Positions 43,343 through 52,006 of a DNA stretch of 64,000 nt are shown piece after piece; the stretch's first letter is position 1; each line of letters starts with the position of its first letter. The DNA comes from Microscilla marina ATCC 23134 (GTDB lineage Bacteria > Bacteroidota > Bacteroidia > Cytophagales > Microscillaceae). The stretch is taken from assembly GCF_000169175.1 (NCBI RefSeq), contig NZ_AAWS01000043.1, positions 1 to 64,000 on the forward strand. Reading direction: 5' to 3'. A program made the translations under genes and the position numbers. A model generated the notes under the pieces. The model ran no database searches. It saw only the letters and a program-made list of their open reading frames with translations, and was not told the DNA's origin.

Positions 43343-44596
43343 ATGAGAAGAGTAGTAATTACTGGTTTGGGAGCAATTACCCCGGTTGGCAACGATGTAA
43401 AAACTTTTTGGAACAATATACTTGAGGGCAAGTCGGGGGTAGATAAAATTACCCGATTTGACGCCACTGGTTTCAAAACACAGTTTGCCTGCGAAATCAA
43501 AGACTATGATCCATTAAATCACTTTGACCGCAAAGAAGCCCGCAAATTAGACTTATTTGGGCAATATGGGTTGGTTGCCGGAGATGAGGCGGTCAAAGAT
43601 GCGAATATCGACCTTGATAAATATGATACCAGTAGGGTAGGGGTGATTTTTGCCAATGGTATGGGAGGTTTAGATACCTTCGAAAAAGAAATCTTCAGTT
43701 ATGTCAAAGGTAAGCCTTCTCCCCCCAGGTTCAATCCATTCTTTATTACCAAAATCATTACCAATGGTTTGGCTGGCTTGTTATCTATTAAATATGGGTT
43801 TCAAGGGGTAAACTATTGTCCGGTAACTGCCTGTGCCTCATCAAATCAGGCATTGATTCACGCCTTTAACTATATTAAGTGGGGCAAAGCCGAGCTAATT
43901 CTTGCCGGAGGCTCTGAAGCCCCCATTACTGAAGCTTCTATAGGTGGGTTTAACTCTACCAAGTCTTTGTCTACCTGTAATGATCAGTTTTCGGTAGCTT
44001 CCCGACCATTTGATAAAAACCGCGATGGTTTTGTGATGGGAGAGGGAGCCGGAGCTTTGGTAGTAGAAAGCCTGGAAAGTGCTTTGCAACGAGGAGCAAA
44101 AATATATGCCGAAATAGTAGGTGGAGGAGAAGCCGGAGATGCTTACCATATTACAGGCACTCATCCCGAAGGTTTAGGGGGGTACCTGGCGATGAAAGAA
44201 GCCATTCGTGAAGCAGGTATTTTGCCATCACAGGTTAACTACATCAATATGCACGCTACCTCTACCAAAGTAGGTGACTTGTCAGAGATAAAAGCAGTGG
44301 CAAAACTAGTAGACAATCAGCCCGAAAATTTACAAATAAGTGCCACCAAGTCTATGACCGGGCATTTGGTAGGTGCAGCAGGCGCCATCGAGGCAGTTGC
44401 CACTTGTATGGCAGTACACACCGATGATATTCCGCCTACCATCAATACCCAAGAGGTAAGCGATGAGATTGCTGCTTTGGGCATTGACCTTACCTTGGGC
44501 AAAAAAACACACCGCCGGGTAGAGTATGCCCTCAACAATAGCTTTGGTTTTGGGGGACATTGTGCTGCTATGGCCATGAAAAAATACGAAGAATAA
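43343..44596 (+). CDS. fabF: 3-oxoacyl-[ACP] synthase II (KAS II)
   Basis: 417 residues, standard length. Thiolase-fold condensing enzyme with the Cys-His-His set: Cys164 (TACASSNQA), His304 (NMHATST), His341 and Lys336 (SATKSMTGHLVGAAG). It extends acyl-ACP with malonyl-ACP in type II fatty acid synthesis in the cytoplasm. No acpP is adjacent, so this is either a lone second copy or a FabF used in another pathway. Followed by a terminator. Confidence 0.93.
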   Translation: MRRVVITGLGAITPVGNDVKTFWNNILEGKSGVDKITRFDATGFKTQFACEIKDYDPLNHFDRKEARKLDLFGQYGLVAGDEAVKDANIDLDKYDTSRVGVIFANGMGGLDTFEKEIFSYVKGKPSPPRFNPFFITKIITNGLAGLLSIKYGFQGVNYCPVTACASSNQALIHAFNYIKWGKAELILAGGSEAPITEASIGGFNSTKSLSTCNDQFSVASRPFDKNRDGFVMGEGAGALVVESLESALQRGAKIYAEIVGGGEAGDAYHITGTHPEGLGGYLAMKEAIREAGILPSQVNYINMHATSTKVGDLSEIKAVAKLVDNQPENLQISATKSMTGHLVGAAGAIEAVATCMAVHTDDIPPTINTQEVSDEIAALGIDLTLGKKTHRRVEYALNNSFGFGGHCAAMAMKKYEE

Positions 44597-44623
44597 GCCA
44601 ACAAAGAGCAACTTAGAGAAAAT

Positions 44624-44654
44624 AGACTCTGTCATATTTGGCAGAGTTTTTTTT
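44624..44654 (+). terminator. Terminator after fabF
   Basis: AGACTCTGTC and GGCAGAGTTT pair around ATATTT, followed by eight T, 27 bp after the stop codon. Confidence 0.85.
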
Positions 44655-44711
44655 GTTTTCCGTAGCACAGCAATTATTATATGACCAATATTCGTTGAGT
44701 TTTTTCAATGA

Positions 44712-45071
44712 TTAATCCTTGGAGGCTTCTTTTTGTTTTGCCCATACCAACCCTGCTCCGGTAATGGCAGTTATTAAAGGTAAAAAAGCCACCCAACCTA
44801 TGGCTGGGTAAATGATATACACCGCCACTCCGCTCAATCCCAATAAAGCATTCAGTCCAGTAAAACCAAGGGCTGTTTTATGCAACCATGCTTTATGACT
44901 GTACAAATTAGTCAATGATATTATTAAGCCAATCATAGTAAAAAGCCCTAAAATAACTGTTATACCGTACCAGTAAGCGGCTTTTACATCGTGGGGTGGT
45001 ACCAGTCCCTGTGCATATAAAGAAGGCACACAAACAATGAGCAACAACAAACTAAAGAGTATTTTGTCCAT
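44712..45071 (-). CDS. Small integral membrane protein, unknown function
   Basis: 119 residues: a signal peptide or first membrane helix (1-20, ending SLYAQ), then three hydrophobic helices at about 34-53, 66-85 and 90-108. The loop SLTNLYSHKAWLHK lies between helices. The short C-terminus is charged (KQKEASKD). I recognise no family. It is a single gene between fabF and the SpoIIE phosphatase gene. Confidence 0.65.
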   Translation of the reverse strand: MDKILFSLLLLIVCVPSLYAQGLVPPHDVKAAYWYGITVILGLFTMIGLIISLTNLYSHKAWLHKTALGFTGLNALLGLSGVAVYIIYPAIGWVAFLPLITAITGAGLVWAKQKEASKD

Positions 45072-45216
45072 TAGGGGGTATTTTTTGATAAAAATAATGC
45101 AGACAAAAATAGGAGAGTTTTGGCAGATTAATAACTATTCAAGCGTGGGAAGTTTTTATAAGCCAAATTTTGAGGCGTATTGGGGCAGTTGTACCTACTG
45201 CACTGTGCGAGCGACA

Positions 45217-47190
45217 TTAAACTTTAAAGCCAATAATCAACATGTCATCTGTTTGTTCATTATACCCTTGCCATTTTTTTAGTTCAGCGTTTACCTCCTT
45301 TTTTTGTTGGTGCATGGGTAAATGCGCAATGCTTGCCATAAATTGCCGGAAACGCTTGGCGAGGTATTTTTTTGCTTTTTTACCGCCAAACTGATCCTGA
45401 AATCCATCAGAAAAAATATAGAAAATATCACCGGGTTGGGTCATTATTTCATGCGCTTCATACACTTTTTTAGTATGGTATTGGGTGCCCCCAATAGGGT
45501 ATATAGAGCCTTTTATTTGGGTTAGCTCACCTTCTCTTACCATAAAAAGCGGGTTTTTTGCCCCAGCATAGGTCAACACCCCTGTAGCTTCATTCAACGT
45601 TACCAGCGCCAGGTCCATCCCATCATTGTTTGTTTCTTCTTCTTCGGTTTGCCGTAAGGCGTTAATTACCTTATGGTCGAGTTGAGTCAAAATTTTGGCA
45701 GGCTGAAAAATGCGTTGGGTGTGCACAATTTCATTCAATATACTATTGCCCAACATTACCATAAAAGCCCCTGGAACTCCGTGCCCAGTGCAGTCTACCG
45801 CAGCAATTATTTTGAGCAATGCTGCTTTTTTAGGTATCAATGACTGAGGTCGTAGTTCATCCAGGTTGGTATCTACTTCGGCATACCAGTAAAAATCACC
45901 ACTTACTATATCTTTAGGCTCAAAAAACACAAACATTTCCTTAAACTTAGACTCTATTGAATGAATAGGCTTCAGAATAGAAGTTTGAATTTGTTTGGCA
46001 TAATGAATACTATCAATAATACTTTGGGTTTGTTGCTCAATCTTTTGGTAAGCCTGTTTTAGCTCCACATTTTTCAATTTATGAATTTCTGCCTCTTGTT
46101 GAGCCTTTTCAATGCTATTGATTGAGTTTACATTTTTTAGTTGGGTAGACTTTTCCTCTCCCATTACCTCTGCTTTCAGCCCTTGGTGTTGTTCATAGTA
46201 TTGAATGGCCTTCCAGGGGTCTTCTAGCTTTTTGTATAAACGGGCAAGCGTTTCATAAATCAAAATTAATTTAGGCTTGGCACTTTTCAACTCTGCCAGT
46301 CGCTCGCCCTGTAGCAACAAGTGCTCGGCTTTTTCATATTGAGTCAGCTCTATGTGTGCCGTGGCAAGGTAAATCAATCCGGTAATTTCGCCCTGTTGGT
46401 TGTTTACCTTACGCCTAAAAGCCAGCCCATAGTTTAAATAGTCAATGGCATCCTGGTATTGTTCTGTGGCCAGGTAAACCATTCCTATTTCGTGCATTGC
46501 TTGTCCCTTCATCATTACCAGGTTGTGCTGGGTAGACATGATCAACGCCTCTTGATGAATAGCAAGGGCAAGGTCGTACTGCCCCAATGCCTTATAAATA
46601 TCACCAATGCCAATAATGGTGGTGATATGTCCAGGTACATCACCAATTTTTTTAAATAATTTAAGTGCGCGTTGGTGATACCGAAGCGAGTTTTCATAAT
46701 CTTTTAGGTCATGGTAAAACTCCCCCACAAGATAGTTTATCCAAGGCAACCAATTGAGGTCATCTGCTTTCTCGCTAAACCTGAGAGCTTTCATAAGCGA
46801 ATTGAACCCCATTTCATACTCTCCAGTACTCCAGTAAATCACCCCCAAAATACCAAATACCTCGCCCAAACCATTGTTGTAACTGAGGGCTTCAAATACT
46901 GGTATTGCTTCGTTACAAAGCAAAAATGCTTCTTCGATGGCTCCTTCCTGGTAATACTTACCAAAGGCGACATTGGCTTTGGCTATAGCTATAATTTTAC
47001 GATTAGCGGAGTTTCTCGCAAGTTCAAGGGCTTCCTGAGCGTAAAGGTAAGATTGTTTGTTGTCGCGGTTGCGTAGTTTTCGGCTCAATTCATTGAGGGT
47101 ATTAATCCTTTCGTTCAAAGGCAACTCAGCTTTGAGTTGTGTTTTGAGGGATTCTACATGTTTGTTGAATGGGGGATGAAAACTATCCAT
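45217..47190 (-). CDS. TPR-repeat protein with SpoIIE/PP2C-type phosphatase domain
   Basis: 657 residues, no signal peptide, so cytoplasmic. Residues of about 20-340 are tandem tetratricopeptide repeats (for example ALGQYDLALAIHQEALIMS). A coiled-coil linker follows (about 355-395, ending QSIIDSIHYAKQIQTSIL), then a SpoIIE domain (about 400-655) with VSGDFYWY, AVDCTGHGVPGAFM, NDGMDLALV and FSDGFQDQFGGK. The Asp residues of GD and DxTGHG are the metal ligands of PPM phosphatases. It probably dephosphorylates a Ser/Thr protein such as an anti-sigma antagonist. The same output domain ends the proteins at 57305 and 59688. Confidence 0.92.
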   Translation of the reverse strand: MDSFHPPFNKHVESLKTQLKAELPLNERINTLNELSRKLRNRDNKQSYLYAQEALELARNSANRKIIAIAKANVAFGKYYQEGAIEEAFLLCNEAIPVFEALSYNNGLGEVFGILGVIYWSTGEYEMGFNSLMKALRFSEKADDLNWLPWINYLVGEFYHDLKDYENSLRYHQRALKLFKKIGDVPGHITTIIGIGDIYKALGQYDLALAIHQEALIMSTQHNLVMMKGQAMHEIGMVYLATEQYQDAIDYLNYGLAFRRKVNNQQGEITGLIYLATAHIELTQYEKAEHLLLQGERLAELKSAKPKLILIYETLARLYKKLEDPWKAIQYYEQHQGLKAEVMGEEKSTQLKNVNSINSIEKAQQEAEIHKLKNVELKQAYQKIEQQTQSIIDSIHYAKQIQTSILKPIHSIESKFKEMFVFFEPKDIVSGDFYWYAEVDTNLDELRPQSLIPKKAALLKIIAAVDCTGHGVPGAFMVMLGNSILNEIVHTQRIFQPAKILTQLDHKVINALRQTEEEETNNDGMDLALVTLNEATGVLTYAGAKNPLFMVREGELTQIKGSIYPIGGTQYHTKKVYEAHEIMTQPGDIFYIFSDGFQDQFGGKKAKKYLAKRFRQFMASIAHLPMHQQKKEVNAELKKWQGYNEQTDDMLIIGFKV

Positions 47191-47444
47191 ATATTTTTAT
47201 AAATTCTAAAGCCTAAGTATTGAAGGCATGATAAAGCACTGCAAGGCTTTGTTTACATCTTATAGTTCGTGTTGGAGGTGCATTTACAAGTAGCTTTGGT
47301 ATAAACCACTTGTTCCAGATAGCTGACAAGATATGTAAGCTAAAAATGTGCCTTTTAGCTCATTTCTAAGCGAAATTATTGGTTGGCGTTTACTTAAAAA
47401 TGGACTGTGATCTAATATACTATTTTCTTTTGGTTTTACTGGCA

Positions 47445-47472
47445 AAAAACCCCTTGTTCGACCACAAGGGGA
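47445..47472 (-). terminator. Terminator downstream of the M14 peptidase gene
   Basis: CCCCTTGT (47450-47457) and ACAAGGGG (47464-47471) form a stem; on the - strand it is followed by six T. It lies just after the stop of the M14 gene at 47488. Confidence 0.75.
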
Positions 47473-47487
47473 GCAAAAGTTCAGTCA

Positions 47488-49263
47488 TTATTTTACTTCA
47501 AGGCTTTGGGTACCTTCAAAGCGAAATACTGGATAACGCATATGTTCTTTTTCATAATAAAGCGAATTTTGATAGATAAAGTTCAATTGCTGGTAAGCAC
47601 TTTCTCGGAACGCCTTACTTTCTTTTCGTTTAATTTCAAATCTTTTGCGTAAATCAGCATTTTCCCGAAGTAGTTTTTCGGCTATATCTTCAAATACATA
47701 ACTTGAAAACCCTTCTTTTTGCTGAAGAATAGTATCGAAAAAATTCCAACTAAAAAATGAGTCAGTTGCTTGTGGTTCAAGGGTTTCTATGATGTAGCGA
47801 TTACTGCTTTGGTTTACAAAGACCACATAGTCGTTTTTATAAAACCGAACAGTCTGTCGTTTTATTTTCACCTTGGTATTATAGTGTACATAATGCCCTT
47901 CAAACGGTTGAGAAAAGCTTTTATAATCGGTGATATAGTAAGCATCTACCTTGACTTGCTGGTCTTTGGTGAGTTGCTTTACTACTACCCCGTTTTTTTT
48001 AAGTAGGGTGACTACATCATTCCAGGCCTGAGAGATGATATAAGCCTTAGGAGCCTTTACTGTCAGTGTTGGGTTAAATACATTGTAATACTTTATTTGT
48101 TGGGTGACTGGCTTGTTACGGTCATAAAACAAGCGTTTTTGCCCCGTAAACTTGCTTGGAATCATTTGAGGAGTATACCCCTTAAAGGTGATTTTCTCAA
48201 ACTTGGTTTTATCTCTTTGCCAGCCTATAGTAAAATTCTTTTGTTGAGTTACCTTACTTGCAGTAGCTGCACGCATTATTTTTATCTTAGCCCCATTTTC
48301 ATGCAGGTGTTTTACCATACTCACCATAAAATCATACGTAGCATTTACCCGTTGCTTGAACGGTTTGAGCATGTGGGTTTCATTTATAAAACCTAAACTA
48401 TGAAACAAGGTAGTATAACCGCTTGAGTACCGGGGTGAATCAAAAAATTGAGGAATGCCAAACTGGTTGGGAGTGCGGTTGCCATACACGTTTACATAAG
48501 GGATAATATCCCAATTGTTTGCCTTCATTGTTTTTTTAAGGTCAGGTATCATCTGCTTACGCAAATAACTGCCCAACACCCCACCGAGTTTATCGGCTTG
48601 AGTAGCAAGATAAGTAAGTACATGCTGATAATCTGCCCCATTACTTACGTGGTTTTCTATGTATATATCTGGGTTCCAACGTTGAAAAATATCCACAAAG
48701 GTATGGGTGTTTTGAGCGTCTAGCTTGATAAAATCCCGGTTAAGATTCAAGTTACGCGAGTTGCCTCTAAAACCGTATGCTTTAGGCCCATTCTGGTTGA
48801 CACGGCTATAGCTACTGCGATTGAGTGCACCCCCTACATTGAAAAAAGGAACCATTATAAATACGGTATTTTTAGCCATTGCCTGTAGCTTGGGTTGGGT
48901 AGCCAAGTCGCGAAATAGCATCAGGCTGGCATCTACTCCGTCAGGTTCGCCAGGGTGAATGGCATTATTAATCATAAAAACATTGCGCCCTTTGCGCTTC
49001 AACGATTCTGGCTTAAAATCTTTGTCCAACGAAAAAATCGCCAGATGCAAAGGTTTGCCTATGTCAGTAGTACCTATGCTTTGTAATTGTATAGTGGCAA
49101 ACTGGGTTGCCAATTTTTGTAAGTAAGCAATGCCTTCTTCGTAAGTCACTGTTTCAGCGCCTTTGGTTTGCTCGAATTTAGTCATGGGTTCTTGCTTGGT
49201 TTGGGCAACAGCTATTTGACCAAATAAGCTCAAGAGCAATAATAACAAGTAGTTGTTTTTCAT
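47488..49263 (-). CDS. Secreted M14-family zinc carboxypeptidase-like protein
   Basis: 591 residues, signal peptide 1 to about 20 (ending IAVAQ). The M14 domain occupies about 35-330: zinc ligands His103 and Glu106 (HPGEPDG), third ligand His205 (YIENHVSNG), the NLNRDF segment near 172-178, and a catalytic Glu candidate in INETHML. The remaining 250 or so residues have no recognised domain. M14 peptidases remove C-terminal residues or cleave cell-wall peptides in the periplasm or outside. It is transcribed toward the TPR-SpoIIE gene but ends with its own terminator. Confidence 0.9.
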   Translation of the reverse strand: MKNNYLLLLLLSLFGQIAVAQTKQEPMTKFEQTKGAETVTYEEGIAYLQKLATQFATIQLQSIGTTDIGKPLHLAIFSLDKDFKPESLKRKGRNVFMINNAIHPGEPDGVDASLMLFRDLATQPKLQAMAKNTVFIMVPFFNVGGALNRSSYSRVNQNGPKAYGFRGNSRNLNLNRDFIKLDAQNTHTFVDIFQRWNPDIYIENHVSNGADYQHVLTYLATQADKLGGVLGSYLRKQMIPDLKKTMKANNWDIIPYVNVYGNRTPNQFGIPQFFDSPRYSSGYTTLFHSLGFINETHMLKPFKQRVNATYDFMVSMVKHLHENGAKIKIMRAATASKVTQQKNFTIGWQRDKTKFEKITFKGYTPQMIPSKFTGQKRLFYDRNKPVTQQIKYYNVFNPTLTVKAPKAYIISQAWNDVVTLLKKNGVVVKQLTKDQQVKVDAYYITDYKSFSQPFEGHYVHYNTKVKIKRQTVRFYKNDYVVFVNQSSNRYIIETLEPQATDSFFSWNFFDTILQQKEGFSSYVFEDIAEKLLRENADLRKRFEIKRKESKAFRESAYQQLNFIYQNSLYYEKEHMRYPVFRFEGTQSLEVK

Positions 49264-49332
49264 TGAATAACAATTGGTAAGTAATAAATAAATAGCTGAT
49301 GCAGCACTGCACCAGGTAGACAGAGCAATTTA

Positions 49333-49340
49333 CAAATGTA
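49333..49340 (-). promoter_or_regulatory. Putative -7 box for the M14 peptidase gene
   Basis: On the - strand this reads TACATTTG, matching TAnnTTTG, 70 bases before the start codon. No exact TTTG is found at the -33 distance. Confidence 0.35.
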
Positions 49341-49429
49341 GGCTTATTAAAAAATCAGAAAAGAAATAAAACTGCTGTAAAGAGGAGGGGGAAATAGTGT
49401 TGGATTGTTGGGGTAGGTACAAAAAAAGA

Positions 49430-49462
49430 AAGGTTAAGTGATATTAAAATCACTTACCTTTT
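49430..49462. terminator. Bidirectional hairpin in the M14/GldM-like gap
   Basis: AAGGTTAAGTGAT and ATCACTTACCTT pair nearly completely around ATTAAA, with A-run before and T-run after. It would end transcription from the GldM-like pair at 49844 on the - strand. Confidence 0.65.
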
Positions 49463-49843
49463 CTAAACCTAACTAACCACAAAACATAATTTTTTTGAGA
49501 GGTATGCGCCTCTATTATATATCTTTTATCTTACCTTTATAACTCTTTTAGGGTTGCTTTTGTTGTGAAAATGCAGGAAGTTTTTTTGCAACTCCCTGTT
49601 TTTATATCCTAACCACAAAGCTTAAATAATATTGCTTATATATTATTTTTATAAGTATTTTTTCAATTAACCTTTTAAAGTTGCTTACAGTATTATCAAT
49701 TTGTGTACCAATTTTGTGAATCAAGTTGAAATATTTTGTAAGTAACTGATATCCAGTTATAAATTTTTTTTGAAACTTGAAATGTAAAATGTGTATAAAC
49801 ATGTGTTTTCCACGAAATACCGTAATAAAATCGAAATATCGTA

Positions 49844-50734
49844 CTATTTAGGCACTACTCTATACTGCCTCTTAATTGTAAACGTGGTGTCTCTACCTCT
49901 GTATTTATAAGTTAGACGACCCTGCCAGGTATAAGTCCCTGGTTTAGTTGGACGAAAGTGTACCCTGCTTTTATCTTTATATGTTGGTACTGGTTTACCA
50001 TTGACTTGTACCCGAAGGTTGCGGTTAGAGGTACTGGTTTTACTTAAAAACATCTCAATGGGGTACTCTTCGCCTTCTATTACTGCTTCTGATTTTGTGA
50101 GGGCTTCTAAATAGTATTGGGGAGTCTGGGTATATTTCAGTACAAAAGCGATGTTTTTAGCCTGGTGTGTCATAATACGCTGTTGTGTTTGAAGCAATGC
50201 TACTTTCCACTGTACCAAATCGGCATAAGCCACTATCCAGGAAATGTCATTACCTTTAGCATTGAATAGAACAAGGTTCTGTTTTGTTTTTACTTGTTGA
50301 GTGAGTAGTTGTGAGTACTTTTTTGCTAAAGAGTCTTCAAATTGAAGGACTGGACGAAGTAAAGCTATCAAAGGTTTTACCTTCAGGCGGGGAGTATTGG
50401 GTTTCATAAATTGAGTGAAAAACTGTAGATCTGCTGGCTTAGTACCCCCTTGGCATACAGAATTTGCTACAGCATCAAGGGTACAAAGCTGTGCCTGTAC
50501 ACTTAGTTCAAGCGCTTCCCATTGTCTATAGGTGTTATGTTGTTGTAAAGTATTACGGTAACTTATTTGATATAAGTACTCTTGGTTAGTATTATGGAGG
50601 TTTGCTTTTTGTTGATGAAGAGCTTTAATAACATCCCATAATATTACTTTATCTGCCTGTTCGTTAGGCTGACAGCCGAGCAAAGTGCAAATGCTCCCTA
50701 GAAGTAGGCATATTTTTTTGAAGAAGCTTATCAT
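49844..50734 (-). CDS. GldM-like lipoprotein, second of a pair
   Basis: ATG 50734-50732 (296 residues); it overlaps the stop of the upstream gene by one base (TGATG), so translation is coupled. A lipoprotein signal has its Cys near residue 20 (LLGCQP). A helical region follows (about 25-200), then a C-terminal strand domain (about 205-296) with the pattern EGEEYPIEMFLSKT, VQVNGKPVP, GTYTWQGRLTYKYRGRDTTF and a final YRVV. This order (helical bundle, then a domain with G-E-x-Y, NG, G-x-x-x-W/G, K/G-R, Y-x-V) is like the periplasmic first and second domains of the gliding/T9SS protein GldM. Full GldM is longer, inner-membrane anchored and has further domains; here the membrane helix is replaced by a lipid anchor. 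Homology is inferred by eye. Confidence 0.6.
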   Translation of the reverse strand: MISFFKKICLLLGSICTLLGCQPNEQADKVILWDVIKALHQQKANLHNTNQEYLYQISYRNTLQQHNTYRQWEALELSVQAQLCTLDAVANSVCQGGTKPADLQFFTQFMKPNTPRLKVKPLIALLRPVLQFEDSLAKKYSQLLTQQVKTKQNLVLFNAKGNDISWIVAYADLVQWKVALLQTQQRIMTHQAKNIAFVLKYTQTPQYYLEALTKSEAVIEGEEYPIEMFLSKTSTSNRNLRVQVNGKPVPTYKDKSRVHFRPTKPGTYTWQGRLTYKYRGRDTTFTIKRQYRVVPK

Positions 50735-51705
50735 CACTTATGATTTTGAGGTTTGTAAACTGATTTTCTTAGCACTGTATAAGGTTTTTTGATGTAGAGT
50801 GTAGTATCTCTTCCTTTACTTTTAAAGGTAATGCTCCCTTTCCAATAGCGAGTTACTTTATTGATGTGAGTAGGCACCGAACTTGGGATAGTTCGTGCCT
50901 TGAAGACAATATGTGCTTTGCCACTTGATACAGCCACAGGCGATCCGTTAAAAATCATTTTAGGACTTGCCCTACTTACTACATTGGCAATACATAAACC
51001 TGCCCGATAGGTTTCTCCTACTTTAATTACTGGGCTGTTATCGGTGACTCCTATAGTAAAGCGTGGTATACTGAAGTGGTTTGAGTCTATCCTAGCACCC
51101 TCAAGTTTTGTCATCACTATTTGGGCATACTGCAATATCCCTATTTGTAGTTGAGTAAGCCAGGCATTGGCAGTAACAGCAGTGGCATTGGTAAAATGAA
51201 AAAGTAATAGTTCATCAGGTTCATATTTATAAGTATACAGAGTCATTGTTTTTGTAAAATATGCAAGGTGAGATAACTCCAAATCTGTAAACTCAGCATT
51301 CAGCCAATCAATATAACTTTTGAGGTTGTTCATTAAGTTTTTACCTTCATCGCCTAAAAACAGCATACGAACTTGTGTATCAGGCGTGCCAACAGGTACC
51401 AGGCTACGCCAGTAGTCCAGAGAGTCGCATAAGCGGGAAGTTTTTGTTTGTAACAATTTTGCCCGACTTATAAGTTGCAGCCCATAGCGTGGGTTACCTG
51501 CATGTTTAACTTTTAACTGTAGAGCGTTCATTACCCTTTTGTTTTCCCGTTCAGTGTTAGTAATCACGTTTTTTAGAACATCTGAAGTGGTTTTGAGCTT
51601 TTGTCGCAGGTCGGTTTCTGGGGCAGTACAGCCCACAAGCCAGAACAATATTAGGCTTGTCAGTAATTTATTAGTTATTCTCATCAATACTTTTTTTAAA
51701 AACAT
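50734..51705 (-). CDS. GldM-like lipoprotein, first of a pair
   Basis: 323 residues (316 if the second ATG at 51684 is used). Lipoprotein signal with LVGC, Cys near 26. Residues of about 30-215 are helical with LMNNLKSYIDWLN and TNATAVTANAWLTQLQIGI, like the GldM N-terminal bundle. Residues of about 225-315 are a strand domain (NSPVIKVGETYRAGLCIA, KMIFNGSPV, SGKAHIVF, WKGSITFKSKGRDTTLYI, then PYTVL) very similar in layout to the partner gene's C-terminus and to GldM domain 2. It sits at the edge of MITE copy B, whose target duplication ends only 4 bp before the ATG, so the native leader has been displaced. Role in gliding or secretion is inference. Confidence 0.6.
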   Translation of the reverse strand: MFLKKVLMRITNKLLTSLILFWLVGCTAPETDLRQKLKTTSDVLKNVITNTERENKRVMNALQLKVKHAGNPRYGLQLISRAKLLQTKTSRLCDSLDYWRSLVPVGTPDTQVRMLFLGDEGKNLMNNLKSYIDWLNAEFTDLELSHLAYFTKTMTLYTYKYEPDELLLFHFTNATAVTANAWLTQLQIGILQYAQIVMTKLEGARIDSNHFSIPRFTIGVTDNSPVIKVGETYRAGLCIANVVSRASPKMIFNGSPVAVSSGKAHIVFKARTIPSSVPTHINKVTRYWKGSITFKSKGRDTTLYIKKPYTVLRKSVYKPQNHK

Positions 51706-51717
51706 ATCACCAAGTAC

Positions 51718-51964
51718 TACTCTACCCTGCTATTTTTTCGCCTCGGTTTGTGTCTCCACAACCGAGTTTACGAGTCCTTAGATGCCGATAAATATCGGTG
51801 CTCAGCAAAGCTAAATCGCCTTACCACAGCGTCTGGGAACAGTGTTTTTCAAGGTTTCGATCAGCTCATGGAGACACGAGCTGAGGCGATGACCGTGCTT
51901 TTGAAAAACCGAAGCTACAGTTTTACTGTGCTGAGCTCAACGAAGTTAAAAGCTGGGTAGAGTA
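51718..51964 (+). mobile_element. MITE, copy B (247 bp, 10-bp TIRs, 9-bp target duplication)
   Basis: Perfect inverted ends TACTCTACCC (51718-51727) and GGGTAGAGTA (51955-51964); ACCAAGTAC flanks both sides (51709-51717 and 51965-51973), a perfect 9-bp target duplication different from that of copy A. No transposase. Blocks shared with copy A include CACAACCGAGTTTACGAGTC, CTTAGATGCCGATAAATATC and, near the right end, ACAGTTTTACTGTG and AGCTCAACGAAGTTAAAAGC. Inside, 51739-51758 is complementary to 51869-51888 at 17 of 20 positions. A 6-bp hairpin lies at 51862-51867/51878-51883. Confidence 0.9.
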
Positions 51965-52006
51965 ACCAAGTACCATCACACACAGCATGAATAGAGCAAA
52001 AAAAAA

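Larger units (their letters stand above)
49264..49843. other. AT-rich intergenic region of about 580 bp
   Basis: It contains the promoter region of the M14 gene, a bidirectional hairpin at 49430-49462, and AT-rich sequence. A 66-codon frame on the - strand at 49602-49802 is made only of AT-type codons and is not credible. No RNA gene is recognised. Confidence 0.5.

Noticed and set aside
43134-43346. 70-codon frame just upstream of fabF
   Set aside because: It starts within the -7 region of the fabF promoter, overlaps the fabF start, and shows no family pattern.
49602-49802. 66-codon frame in the AT-rich gap on the - strand
   Set aside because: The composition (Ile, Lys, Phe, Tyr) is what random AT-rich DNA gives; no RBS and no neighbour supports it.
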